Origin: Phycisphaerales bacterium | GTDB lineage: Bacteria > Planctomycetota > Phycisphaerae > Phycisphaerales > SM1A02 | NCBI GenBank assembly: GCA_029268515.1 | Contig: JAQWNP010000010.1 | Span: 344,330 to 408,329 of the forward strand | Length of the DNA: 64,000 nucleotides | Direction of reading: 5' to 3' | Shown: piece after piece, positions 26,738 through 36,366 of the stretch | How the letters are laid out: the number at the start of each line of letters is the position of its first letter | How positions within the stretch are numbered: position 1 is the first letter of the stretch | Translations under genes and position numbers: made by a program | The notes under the pieces: model-generated | Databases searched by the model: none | The model's input: the letters and a program-made list of their open reading frames with translations, nothing else | What the model was told of the DNA's origin: nothing

Positions 26738-27958
26738 ATGAGTTGTGTAGAGAACGAGCCAAATCGCGGCTGCTTATTTCTCTTTCTAATTATCTTAATT
26801 GTTCCATTGGGACAAATCCCAGTGGACTTTTATAGTCCTGCACTGCCGGATATCGCCAAAGATCTACAGACGTCGGCCACACTGACACAGTTCACGGTCA
26901 CTATATTTATCATCTTCTCTGGTTTGGGTAACGTGCCGATTGGTGCGATATCTGATGCGCTGGGACGACGAAAGGTGCTACTTGTATCACTTGTAGGCCT
27001 GATACTGAGTACCGTTGGATGCGCTGTTGCACCCAGTATCGAGGTACTTTTTATCGCGCGGGCATTCGAGGGTTTATTTGCCGCATGTGGCTTTGTTATT
27101 TGTTATGCCTATGCTGGGGATACCTATTCTGGACACCAGCTTACCCGGACATTTGGAATTTTAGGTGCGGCATGGGCAAGTGTTCCAGTCATTGCTCCTG
27201 GTATCGGTGGCATCGTTGTGCACAGCCTTGGTTGGCGACCAATGTTCTGGATTCTTTCTGGTTTTATGCTGTTGTTGTTGGCACTCTTCTGGTGGATGCT
27301 GCCGGAGTCGCTTCCGCCTGAGCGACGTCAGCCACTCAAAATAAAAGGTGTTTTGAAATCATGTGGACTGACGCTAGGGAATAAGTCTTATCTCACATTA
27401 TGTGGTGTGTTCATGTTCGGGGCGTCTATACAGTTTGTCTTTGTTGCAGCAGCACCATTTCTCTACCAAGAAGAGATGCAATTTTCTGCTCGTACATACG
27501 GTTTTATTGCACTTGCCATAGGGTTTGGAAATCTAATCGGAAACGGTGCTGTTGGGCTACTGGCCAAGTCAATACGGCCAATTGGGCTGATCCTGATTGG
27601 GTTATGTCTAATCTGGCTCGGTACGCTAAGCCTTCTGATTTCAGGCTTTGTGGCACCGTTGAACGCGTTAGTGATCTCCATCACGCTTGGTATTGCGCTG
27701 ATTGGGTCGGCCATGACCTGCCCGGCGAGTGTAGCACTTGCCGTGGGGTTATTCCCAGAGCGGATTGGAATTGGAAGCGCTCTCATTAGTACGGTGGGGT
27801 TTTTTGGTGTGGGCATCTCGGTGGCAGTTGGGGGCATACTTAACATGACAACTCAGCTGCCGATGGCATTCGTCTTTCTTGTGCTGGTTAGCTTAGAAAC
27901 CGTGGCGTTCTTGCTGGCTAGATGGGCTCTGAGGCGTGAGACGCCAACAACCTCATGA
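26738..27958 (+). CDS. MFS transporter, Bcr/CflA family
   Basis: Inner-membrane MFS antiporter, 406 aa, about 12 helices. It carries DFYSPALPDIAKDLQTS and the loop VPIGAISDALGRRKVLL, typical of Bcr/CflA. It is a diverged relative of the protein at 16068. It is followed 40 bases later by the aldolase/dehydrogenase gene on the same strand, so it may carry a substrate or product of that pathway. Substrate not predictable from sequence. Confidence 0.87.
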   Translation: MSCVENEPNRGCLFLFLIILIVPLGQIPVDFYSPALPDIAKDLQTSATLTQFTVTIFIIFSGLGNVPIGAISDALGRRKVLLVSLVGLILSTVGCAVAPSIEVLFIARAFEGLFAACGFVICYAYAGDTYSGHQLTRTFGILGAAWASVPVIAPGIGGIVVHSLGWRPMFWILSGFMLLLLALFWWMLPESLPPERRQPLKIKGVLKSCGLTLGNKSYLTLCGVFMFGASIQFVFVAAAPFLYQEEMQFSARTYGFIALAIGFGNLIGNGAVGLLAKSIRPIGLILIGLCLIWLGTLSLLISGFVAPLNALVISITLGIALIGSAMTCPASVALAVGLFPERIGIGSALISTVGFFGVGISVAVGGILNMTTQLPMAFVFLVLVSLETVAFLLARWALRRETPTTS

Positions 27959-27998
27959 TCAGCCACCCATTATGCCAGGAACCGATTAACATGCTGCA

Positions 27999-30023
27999 AT
28001 GACCAGACTGAAAGACAGTATGCAGGCCAAAGCCAAGATCATGGAATGTGCAGAAAAGACGCTCCAAGAGCGCGTCAGAACAAGCCGTCTTTTGGGCTCT
28101 GATCCATCACTGGTGCTACATGGTGGAGGAAACACGTCAGCGAAGGGATGTATTGTTGACATTGATGGAGAGACAATTGATGTCATCTGGGTCAAAGGTT
28201 CGGGATGGGATCTGGCGACAATCGAAGAGGCGGGCTTTCCCGCTTTGGATCTTCAGCAGCTACGAAAGCTTCGGACATTGGATCATCTTTCTGATGAAGA
28301 AATGGTTCGCAGTGTCCAGCGTTGCATGATTGATCCCAGTGGCCCCTCGCCATCTATTGAGACACTTGTGCATGCCTTTTTGCCTCATGTGTTTATTGAT
28401 CACAGTCATGCAGATGCGATTTTGGCGATATCAAATCGTGTAAACGGTGAAACGCTCTGCCAAGATATTTTCGGTGATCGAGTCGTGGCACTGCCATTTA
28501 TCATGCCAGGCTTCCCGCTCTCTAAAGCAGTTGCTGATGCCGTAGACGCTCATCCAGATGTTGAAGGCGTCTTCCTTCATAAACATGGCCTCTTTACCTT
28601 TGGTGAGACAGGTGAGGAATCACTGCATCGGCATCTAGAGTTAGTCAATATGGCTAGTTCATACTTCAAAGAAGAGTATCGCAACGTTACAGAAGCAATC
28701 GCTCAAACATCGAAAGTCCCATCAAAGGTGCTACCGACTCTGCGTGGAACACTTGGTGGCGAGCACATGCTGGTGCTTGAAACACGTCAAGATGCCTGGA
28801 TACTTGCGGCTTTGGCACGATCTGATGCAGAGGCACTTCTGGTAACGCCACCATTGACTCCTGATCACACCATTCGAACAAAAAGTCTGCCATGTTGGGT
28901 TGATCCAGATAAACAATCAATTACCAGTGCGATTGATTGTTATATCGAAGCCTACAAGCATTATTACACTGCAGGGTGCGCAGCTCGAGGCTCACGAACA
29001 CCACTTGATCCAAGTCCAAGGGTACTGTTGGTGCCAGGTTTGGGTCTGGTTACTGCAGGTACGACATCAAAAGCAGCACGGATCGCTGGCGACATTGCAG
29101 AGCACACGATTCTTACCAAGCTAGCGGGCGCCGGTCTAGGTGCGTATGAAGGCCTCCCTGATCTTGATCTGTTTGATATGGAGTACTGGACACTCGAACA
29201 AGCAAAGATCTCTAAGCAGTCACGAAAGCCTCTGGAGGGTCAAGTTGCGGTCTTGACCGGTGGCGCGGGTGCGATCGGCGAGGGTATTGCAAGAGTGCTT
29301 GCTGATGCTGGAGCTGCTGTTGCGCTTCTTGATATCAGAGGAGATGAAGCGAAAGTCGTTGCAGATCAGATTGGCATGGAAGGTGTGACAGCTGTACAGG
29401 TAGATGTGACGGATGAAGGGTCTATTCGCTCAGCATTTGAAGAAATTTGCCTTCGGTACGGTGGAGTCGACATTCTAATACCAAATGCTGGAGTGGCGCA
29501 TTCAGCGCCACTTGATCAACATGACACTGATACATTCCGCCGGGTCGTAGAGATCAATCAGATTGGTGTATTTCTAACCCTCAAGGTGGCCATACCCATT
29601 CTTAAGAATCAGGCACGTGGTGGTTCTGTCGTTATTGTCTCATCTAAGAATGTGCTAGCGCCGGGCGCCGATTTCTCATCCTATAGCTCAAGTAAAGCAG
29701 GGGCCCAGCAACTCGGTAAGGTTGCAGCAATGGAACTGGCTGGGGATGATATTCATGTCAATATGGTTTGTCCGGATGCCGTCTTTGGCACCCGCGAAAA
29801 CCCATCAGGTCTGTGGAATGAAGTTGGTCCTCAGCGGGCGGCCTCAAGAGGGTTGGCTACAGAAGACCTCGAAGACTTCTATCGTCAGCGAAACTTGCTT
29901 AAGACAACGATTACAGCAGAAGATGTCGGTCGAGCAGTGCTATTTTTTGCATCAAGAGCGACGCCTACAACAGGAGCTTTGCTTCCTATTGATGGTGGTG
30001 TGCCTGCTGGATTTCCTCGTTAG
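27999..30023 (+). CDS. Bifunctional class II aldolase / short-chain dehydrogenase
   Basis: 674 aa, two domains. Residues about 20-400 are a class II aldolase/adducin fold with HGGGNTSAKG (phosphate loop) and zinc histidines in HSHADAIL and HKHGLFTF. Residues about 405-674 are an SDR with the nucleotide loop TGGAGAIGEGIA and active-site YSSSKAG. This fusion is known in bacterial rhamnose catabolism as rhamnulose-1-phosphate aldolase with lactaldehyde dehydrogenase. No rhamnose isomerase or kinase is nearby, so the substrate may be another sugar or sugar acid. The gene is the second of a four-gene run (MFS, this, TIM-barrel protein, Tm-1-like protein) with short spacers. Confidence 0.88.
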   Translation: MTRLKDSMQAKAKIMECAEKTLQERVRTSRLLGSDPSLVLHGGGNTSAKGCIVDIDGETIDVIWVKGSGWDLATIEEAGFPALDLQQLRKLRTLDHLSDEEMVRSVQRCMIDPSGPSPSIETLVHAFLPHVFIDHSHADAILAISNRVNGETLCQDIFGDRVVALPFIMPGFPLSKAVADAVDAHPDVEGVFLHKHGLFTFGETGEESLHRHLELVNMASSYFKEEYRNVTEAIAQTSKVPSKVLPTLRGTLGGEHMLVLETRQDAWILAALARSDAEALLVTPPLTPDHTIRTKSLPCWVDPDKQSITSAIDCYIEAYKHYYTAGCAARGSRTPLDPSPRVLLVPGLGLVTAGTTSKAARIAGDIAEHTILTKLAGAGLGAYEGLPDLDLFDMEYWTLEQAKISKQSRKPLEGQVAVLTGGAGAIGEGIARVLADAGAAVALLDIRGDEAKVVADQIGMEGVTAVQVDVTDEGSIRSAFEEICLRYGGVDILIPNAGVAHSAPLDQHDTDTFRRVVEINQIGVFLTLKVAIPILKNQARGGSVVIVSSKNVLAPGADFSSYSSSKAGAQQLGKVAAMELAGDDIHVNMVCPDAVFGTRENPSGLWNEVGPQRAASRGLATEDLEDFYRQRNLLKTTITAEDVGRAVLFFASRATPTTGALLPIDGGVPAGFPR

Positions 30024-30043
30024 AAGTAGAAGGGAAGTATGGA

Positions 30044-30901
30044 ATGATTACCGTAAGGCTTTCACGAAATGAGATCATGGCTCGACTTCGTAAGAAAGTA
30101 GAGAAGCGTATCCCTATTCTTATTTCGAGTGCAGGCAGTGGACTTGTTGCCAAGTTACTCGAACAAGCCGGAGCGGATTGCGTCAATACCTTCTCGGGTG
30201 CTCGTCTTAGAGCCAATGGCATGGGAACTATGTCAATGATGTGGCCCATTCTTGACGCAAACCAGCAGACGCTTGACTACACCAGAGAAGACATCATGCC
30301 AGCAATGAATGGAGCGGCATTTGTATGTGCATGCCTCAATGCAAACGATCCTCTGAAAGATATGCGTATGGTCTTACAGCAGTGTCAAGATATGGGTGTG
30401 ATGAGTGTTTCTAATATTGGGCCGTCGATTAGCTATGTCGACAAGGAATCAAATCTGTATAAAGTACTCGTCCAGTCGGGTATTACATTTCAAAACGAAA
30501 TAGAAATGCTTAAGCTGGCGCGTGAAATGGATATGGTTACGGTGGGATTAGCTTTTGACTTGGAAGATAGTATTGCCATGGTAGAGCAATCACGCCCAGA
30601 TATATTTTGCTTCCATGCTGGAACAACAAAAGGCGGTATCGTTGGATATGACTCCGGTGAAACTATTAAAGAGACCGCTAAACGTACTGATGATGCATAT
30701 AAAGAGCTCAAAAAGATTCATCCCGAGATGATTCTTATGGGGCATGGAGCTGCGATGGAGACCGCAAAAGATGCTCAGTACATGCTTGACCATACTTGTG
30801 GTCACGGCGTATGGACCGGATCTTCAACCGAAAGACTGCCGATTGAGAAAGCTGTTCTAGAAGCGGCAAAGGAATTTGCCGAGCTTCGGTTTCGTAAGTG
30901 A
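30044..30901 (+). CDS. TIM-barrel protein of the phosphoenolpyruvate hydrolase-like family
   Basis: 285 aa. Predicted TIM barrel homologous to the C-terminal half of plant Tm-1 and to proteins annotated as PEP hydrolase-like. Motifs: PILISSAGSGLVAKLLEQAG at the N-terminus, FSGARLRANGMG, and FHAGTTKGGIVG. It lies 14 bases before the Tm-1-like ATP-binding gene, its usual partner. In plants and fungi the two are one polypeptide. Enzymatic activity is not established as far as I know. AAGGGAAG lies just before the ATG. Confidence 0.82.
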   Translation: MITVRLSRNEIMARLRKKVEKRIPILISSAGSGLVAKLLEQAGADCVNTFSGARLRANGMGTMSMMWPILDANQQTLDYTREDIMPAMNGAAFVCACLNANDPLKDMRMVLQQCQDMGVMSVSNIGPSISYVDKESNLYKVLVQSGITFQNEIEMLKLAREMDMVTVGLAFDLEDSIAMVEQSRPDIFCFHAGTTKGGIVGYDSGETIKETAKRTDDAYKELKKIHPEMILMGHGAAMETAKDAQYMLDHTCGHGVWTGSSTERLPIEKAVLEAAKEFAELRFRK

Positions 30902-30915
30902 GATAGGGTGATTTT

Positions 30916-32139
30916 GTGAAGAAGACAATTGCCATTATCACAACCTTAGATACAAAGGGTGAAGAGGCTGCTTATCTGCGCCAGCAATTGCACAAACTGG
31001 GTGCTGAAACAGTACTCATTGATATTGGAGTCGTTGGTGAACCAGGTGTGGTTCCAGATATTACAAGGCAGCAGATTGCTGAGGCGGGTGGCGCATCCCT
31101 AGAATCTATGTTGGTGGCTCCAAGTCGAAAAGAAGCCTCGCCAATTATGGATGCAGGCGCCATCGCACTGATCAGCGAAATGGTTGCTGCCGGTAAGATC
31201 GATGGAATTGTCGGACTTGGTGGCAGCCAAGGAACGAGTAATTGCACAGCAGTGATGCGGCTACTGCCATACGGTTTTCCAAAAATTATGGTATCGACAG
31301 TAGCTTCGGGTGATACATCGTCGTTTGTAGACATAAAAGATATCACCATGATGTTTTCTGTTGGCGATATTCTTGGGCTTAACAATCTCATGCGTGCCAT
31401 TCTTGCAAATGCAGCTGGCGCGGCTTATGGAATGGCTTTAGTGGACACATCATTTACAAGTGTTCGTGGAAGTAAGCCGACCATTGGCATGACAAATCTT
31501 GGTGTATTGACCGAAGGTGCAATGTATGCCATGGAGCTGTTACGCAAGAGAGGGTTTGAGGTCATTGTGTTTCATGCGGTTGGATCTGGTGGGCGAGCCA
31601 TGGAACAGTTAATGCGGGAGGGCGTTATTGATGCGGTATTTGACTATGCATTGGGTGAACTATCCGATGAACTGTTTGGTGGATTCCGAGCCGGTGGGGC
31701 GGAAAGACTGACTGTTGGTGCTGAATTGGGGCTACCTCAGATTATCGTTCCCGGAGGCGCTGAGCATATCGGCTTGTTTGTAGAGCCTGATTCAATTCCA
31801 CCGGAGTATGACGGACGCCCTTACACTTTTCATAACCCAATTATTTACGTTCCGCGGCTTAATGCTTCGGAGATGAAACAGTTGGCTGAAGAAATTGCCA
31901 AGCGACTGTCAGGTGTGAAAGGTCAGATCAAGGTTCTACTGCCACTTCAGGGGGTTGGGCGATACTCAGTTGAGGGTGGACCACTATATGATCCTGAATG
32001 CGATCAGATCTTTATTGAGCACTTAAAGTCGGTGCTACCTAAAGCAGTCGATGTCATAGAAATTGATGCTGGAGCTGAAGACCCAGTATTTATTGAAGCG
32101 TGTGTCGATGAGCTGTGTGCTTTGATTAACGACGCCTAA
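30916..32139 (+). CDS. Tm-1-like ATP-binding (UPF0261) protein
   Basis: 407 aa; N-terminal half of the Tm-1 family. It starts with KKTIAIITTLDTKGEEAAYL, the family's ITTLDTKG hallmark, then GLGGSQGTSN and STVASGDTSSFVDIKD, and GGAEHIGLFVEP in the second lobe. Plant Tm-1 binds ATP and blocks a tobamovirus replicase; the native bacterial role is unknown. GTG start at 30916, close to GATAGGG. Last gene of the four-gene run. Together with the TIM-barrel protein and aldolase/SDR it suggests an uncharacterised catabolic or acyl-transfer pathway. Confidence 0.83.
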   Translation: MKKTIAIITTLDTKGEEAAYLRQQLHKLGAETVLIDIGVVGEPGVVPDITRQQIAEAGGASLESMLVAPSRKEASPIMDAGAIALISEMVAAGKIDGIVGLGGSQGTSNCTAVMRLLPYGFPKIMVSTVASGDTSSFVDIKDITMMFSVGDILGLNNLMRAILANAAGAAYGMALVDTSFTSVRGSKPTIGMTNLGVLTEGAMYAMELLRKRGFEVIVFHAVGSGGRAMEQLMREGVIDAVFDYALGELSDELFGGFRAGGAERLTVGAELGLPQIIVPGGAEHIGLFVEPDSIPPEYDGRPYTFHNPIIYVPRLNASEMKQLAEEIAKRLSGVKGQIKVLLPLQGVGRYSVEGGPLYDPECDQIFIEHLKSVLPKAVDVIEIDAGAEDPVFIEACVDELCALINDA

Positions 32140-32186
32140 GAAGTTATCCGTGAAACAGTTCGGATTCACGAGTAGGGGCGTCAGCC

Positions 32187-33035
32187 CTAGCGATAAAGTT
32201 TCTGCTTACGCGCTGCACTGATCGCCGCCTGAATCGCTGTTCGCGCATTTTGGCTGACGTACTGATCGTCGTTGGTCGCCGCTTCTCTTAGCTGTTTCTC
32301 AGCTGGCCCTCCGATTGCAGCCAGGGCACGCACTGCGTTCTGTTGCGTCACTTGGGAATGAGAACCACTGAGGCAATCGACCAACACCGGTATTGAAACC
32401 GGGCTCAAGCGTATCATTGAGTTTGTGCTGTTCTGTTGCTTGTAAGGATCTGAATCGCACATCAAATCGCTGAGCAAAGGCAAGGCAGATTCTCCCTGAG
32501 ACACCACCGCATTGATTGCTTGGGCTGCAACAGCCTGATTAGAAGAACCGAGTGCGTCGACCAGATCACTTTCATAGATGCTGAACTGATCTAAATCGAG
32601 CTCGATAAGAAGCAACTTCGTTTGAATATCGCTTTCGTCATTTTTGGCGGCTTCTTTGAGAACTGGCAAGGCAGTGGGGCCTATTCTCTTGATTGTTACT
32701 GCAGCATTAGAACTGGCTAACATATTATTGCTAGTTAGTATCGCTATGAGCTGGGGAACGACTGGTGAGCCAATGGCTGCCAATAAATTAATCGCTGCAG
32801 CCTGAACCACCTGTGAAGGAGATCCCAATGCCACAGTAAGTTGGGGGACAACGCTCGAACTGAAGCTCTGTAGGACTTCAATAATCCCCGCCTGAGTGAC
32901 TTGGTCATCTGTATCCAGCGCCTTAAGCAAGGGGTCTACAGTGCTCGGGCCGATCTGCTGTAGCTGGGTGATGCTCTGCGGCTGCATATACATGTCACCG
33001 AGACCAGAGATGAGGGTTGGGATATTGGATGGCAT
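32187..33035 (-). CDS. HEAT-repeat protein
   Basis: 282 aa made of about nine helical repeats of 30-40 residues, each with a pattern like VVQAAAINLLAAIGSPVVPQL. This is the HEAT/PBS-lyase-like repeat solenoid, normally a protein-binding scaffold. No signal peptide and no extra domain is seen. Part of a minus-strand block but separated by 300 bases from the next gene. Partner unknown. Confidence 0.75.
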   Translation of the reverse strand: MPSNIPTLISGLGDMYMQPQSITQLQQIGPSTVDPLLKALDTDDQVTQAGIIEVLQSFSSSVVPQLTVALGSPSQVVQAAAINLLAAIGSPVVPQLIAILTSNNMLASSNAAVTIKRIGPTALPVLKEAAKNDESDIQTKLLLIELDLDQFSIYESDLVDALGSSNQAVAAQAINAVVSQGESALPLLSDLMCDSDPYKQQNSTNSMIRLSPVSIPVLVDCLSGSHSQVTQQNAVRALAAIGGPAEKQLREAATNDDQYVSQNARTAIQAAISAARKQKLYR

Positions 33036-33343
33036 TCGGTTCTTCCTATAGGTGTTAAGTCAGCCGGCCCAAGGGAATTTCGCTCTCATAGGAAGAATAG
33101 CCTAATCGCCACAGCTAATTCTGCAAGCATTGCTCGCTTGGTGGCAGCTTGGCTCCAGCTCAGGCGGTCCTGGCAGCGATTGATTGCCTACTGAGTAAGA
33201 CGATCAGCAGTGAAGCGAGCTGAGAGGAGCAACCAAGAGTGTCTGACCTATCCCAGAAAGCTTGGGTACGAGGCGGTAGATCAGAGAGAACATTCTCTAT
33301 TTCAATGGGCGCATCTTATGTGTGGGCAGATTCGTTGATCAGC
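33036..33343. other. Intergenic
   Basis: About 308 bases between two minus-strand genes. I see no gene, hairpin with T tract, or repeat that I can support. Confidence 0.35.
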
Positions 33344-36058
33344 TCAGCGAATCATTCTAGATGGTCGGGATCGGCCATTGTTTGCCGATCTTTGGGGCGC
33401 ATTGCGCAATGGTTCTTCTTCGCATGTCGCACCGAACAAAATCAAAAACCAACTGAAGTCTGCGAGATCGACAACACCATCAGTATTAATATCTGCTGAG
33501 CATTCAGTCATGCAGCCCCACTCGATCAGCATAATGGAAAAGTCATCGATGTCGACAATGTTGTTATTATCGATGTCCGCATCACAAGAAAACACTTCGC
33601 ATTCATCTGGTGTGCCATTTTCATTATTATCAACGCTACTACCAGATGCAATATCACATTGGTCAGATATTCCGTTGGCATTGCAGTCAATGAGGGGTTC
33701 ACGAGGCTCGCAACTGTCTGGAATGCCATTGGCGTTGCAGTCTTGGGTCGGGTCAGCAGTATCGTACTCATCAGGGATGCCATTTAGATTGCAATCCAAG
33801 CTTGTGCCTGTCGCAATATCACAGCTATCTAGAACATTATTAAAGTTGAAGTCCGTAGCAGAGCCGGCAGCAATGTCCTGGATATCCGGAATTCCGTTGA
33901 GGTTGCAATCATCACACTCTCCTGTGGCGATGTCGCAAGGTTCGACAACTTTGATCTTCTGATCGGCTGGTACGTCCGTTAAGGTGACCTCTCGCCCATT
34001 TGGAAAACGCACGTGAAGCGTGTCGATCATTCCATTTGGTCCTAAGCCAAAGTGTGCTGGAAGCATGTGCGCTGCGAAATAGCCAGATCCTGACTCAATT
34101 TCTCTGATCTGGCTCACACCATTGGTTGTGACCGTAATTCGTGCTCCGATGGCACTTCGATTTGAAACGGTTCCAATACACTCAATCTCAATCCAGTGAG
34201 CACCGTTATTGAGATCATTTCGAATCAGGCGATTCGATACTGGAGCGCCAGTCGTATTTGCGATGCACACAATGACATCCATATCACCATCGCCATCATA
34301 ATCTGCCCAGCTCGCACTATTTGCATTTGTAATGCCAACAAGAAAAGGGCCACTGGCAACATTGCTAAATACAGGGTTGCCTGAGCTATCTATTCCATCA
34401 TTCTGAAGTAGCATCAAATTGGCATAAGAATTGACGAGTAGAAGATCAAGATCCATGTCATTATCAAAGTCAACCCAACTATGACAGCGAGAATGGCCCG
34501 TATATCCAAGATCACCAGTTGTAACTTCGGCGAAATTGCCGTTGCCATCGTTTCTAAAAAGCTGGTTGTTGCCACCAAAGTCAATCGAGCCTCGCGCATT
34601 GTGTGGTAAGCCATTTATTTCAAGTAAATCACCCATAAGGGTAAGGTCTTTAGCTGAACCTAAATGATTTTCAGATCGAAGCGGCTCGCCACAACTAACT
34701 TCTTCGCATATGGAGTTGTCGCCACGATAGGATCCGCCTAATTCAAGGCAAGAAGTCTCAGAAATATTAATGCAACCAATGCTTGTGCAACAGGCACCAA
34801 TTGTATCGGTGGTTGTACATTCAGAAAAATCGCAGTTTGTACCATTTGCGTCATACTCGCCGCCAAGAATGTCGCAGTCGGATTCTGTGAGGATAACACA
34901 AGAGTCAAGCGTGACGCAGCAGGCGCCTTCTGATGAAGCGATCGGGCACATTTGTGTGGCGCATGCAGTTTCGTCTCCTTTGAAAGATCCACCAATATTC
35001 TCGCAATCTGTTGCGTAGGATTCTTGGCATGATCCATCGGGTAAACAGCAGGCACCAAATTGATCACAAATGATTTCTTCACAGAGAACACCATGGCCAC
35101 CATAGACGCCAAAATATTCATTCGTGCAGTTGTAATTAGAATCGATCGTGCAGAAGATATTGTCAACACAACAGCTACCTACATTGACATAGATTGCAGA
35201 AAGATAGAGATCTAGATCCCCATCATTATCATAATCTCCCCAAGAAACACCTCTGGTATGAGTATTTGAGTTGAGTGGTGGGGTGCTCGCATCTACAAAA
35301 ATACCGCCATCATTACGGTACATTCGATTAATCCGCTCGTTATTGAGATTTGGTGTTCCATCTGGACTGTCACCGTTCGCAAGATAGATGTCAGGATCAC
35401 CATCATTGTCGTAGTCAGAGAAGGTGACACCACGTCCAATCGCTTCATCTTCGACAGGGCCAATGTCACTTTGTTGCTGAAAGGTGCCACCGCCCATGTT
35501 CCTAAGCAATCGGTTGCCTAGATCAGATCCATATTTTGTTGAAATATAGATATCAATTAGGCCATCCTGGTCATAGTCCCCCCAGGCTGCCGTGCGGGTC
35601 AGTTTGCCATTGTTCTTGAGTGGTTCACCGTTTGTAATATCAGTAAAACCATCTAAGCCGTCATTGCGTAAGAGATGGCTGTCTCGGCTTTGCGCAATAA
35701 ATAAATCGACATCACCATCATTATCAACGTCAGCCCAGACACTTCGGCCAGAGTAGTACTCGCCAGTGGGTGTAACGACTTCGGTTGTCACTTCAGTAAA
35801 GCTATCACCGCCATTGTTTTGATAGAGTTTGTTTGGCTGTGCCCAATTTGTAATGTACAGATCGAGATCGCCATCATTGTCATAGTCTGCCCAGGAGGCA
35901 CCGCGCGTGTTGCCACTGCCGATCGTTCCACTGGTTACTTCGGTCCAGCTCTGAGACGGGTGCTCTTTTCCTGTTGTCCATGAAGTCAGCGTAGCAATCG
36001 CGCCCCCAGTGATCATGAGCAAGCCTGCAAGAGTTCTCTTATTGAGCCGGCTAAACAA
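33344..36058 (-). CDS. Secreted VCBS/FG-GAP propeller with Cys-rich repeats, ASPIC/UnbV domain and dockerin
   Basis: 904 aa. Membrane-spanning signal peptide at residues 8-28. Residues 35-290 hold VCBS/FG-GAP blades with calcium loops such as WADYDNDGDLDLYI, the CRTAC1 type. Residues about 291-455 are four cysteine repeats of the form GACC...C......C...GG......C....C, set inside the propeller. Blades then resume (DFDNDMDLDLLLV), followed by an ASPIC/UnbV domain (near RITVTTNGVSQIREIESG). From about 713 to 823 come five DCNxNGIPD calcium repeats, then a dockerin of the WGC...C subtype. After the last dockerin Cys, a 25-residue basic tail (ending SRMIR) continues, unlike the other tailed proteins here. 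Surface adhesin or calcium-binding role is likely; no enzyme motif seen. Confidence 0.82.
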   Translation of the reverse strand: MFSRLNKRTLAGLLMITGGAIATLTSWTTGKEHPSQSWTEVTSGTIGSGNTRGASWADYDNDGDLDLYITNWAQPNKLYQNNGGDSFTEVTTEVVTPTGEYYSGRSVWADVDNDGDVDLFIAQSRDSHLLRNDGLDGFTDITNGEPLKNNGKLTRTAAWGDYDQDGLIDIYISTKYGSDLGNRLLRNMGGGTFQQQSDIGPVEDEAIGRGVTFSDYDNDGDPDIYLANGDSPDGTPNLNNERINRMYRNDGGIFVDASTPPLNSNTHTRGVSWGDYDNDGDLDLYLSAIYVNVGSCCVDNIFCTIDSNYNCTNEYFGVYGGHGVLCEEIICDQFGACCLPDGSCQESYATDCENIGGSFKGDETACATQMCPIASSEGACCVTLDSCVILTESDCDILGGEYDANGTNCDFSECTTTDTIGACCTSIGCINISETSCLELGGSYRGDNSICEEVSCGEPLRSENHLGSAKDLTLMGDLLEINGLPHNARGSIDFGGNNQLFRNDGNGNFAEVTTGDLGYTGHSRCHSWVDFDNDMDLDLLLVNSYANLMLLQNDGIDSSGNPVFSNVASGPFLVGITNANSASWADYDGDGDMDVIVCIANTTGAPVSNRLIRNDLNNGAHWIEIECIGTVSNRSAIGARITVTTNGVSQIREIESGSGYFAAHMLPAHFGLGPNGMIDTLHVRFPNGREVTLTDVPADQKIKVVEPCDIATGECDDCNLNGIPDIQDIAAGSATDFNFNNVLDSCDIATGTSLDCNLNGIPDEYDTADPTQDCNANGIPDSCEPREPLIDCNANGISDQCDIASGSSVDNNENGTPDECEVFSCDADIDNNNIVDIDDFSIMLIEWGCMTECSADINTDGVVDLADFSWFLILFGATCEEEPLRNAPQRSANNGRSRPSRMIR

Positions 36059-36366
36059 TGATAAACCTCGTCTTTGTGACTGGCATCATGTGACCTAGAT
36101 CATCGTGATTAAAAAGAATCATGAATCACTCAGGACGGTCATCTGAGAGGACCAGTAAATAGAGATTGTCTTCCTCAACAAATCGCCGCTTGGGAAACAA
36201 ACCCAGGGGCATCCTCAACTCCACTCAGATTTTATCAAAGAGCGCTGAGAGATTCACTGAAAAAACACTCATTAAAGCTCAGAGGGCTCTAGATTTGCTC
36301 AAAGATAGCGAAACGCCTTGCTGACTTCTAGGAGACTAAGAAATCAACCAAAAAAAAACGGACTTT
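36059..36366. other. Intergenic upstream of the CRTAC1-like gene
   Basis: About 308 bases. AT-rich, with an A9 run near 36350. No gene seen. It ends at the stop codon of the dockerin remnant. Confidence 0.35.

Noticed and set aside
33239-33499. Plus-strand frame at the end of the CRTAC1-like gene
   Set aside because: Overlaps the real minus-strand dockerin coding region; no family signal.
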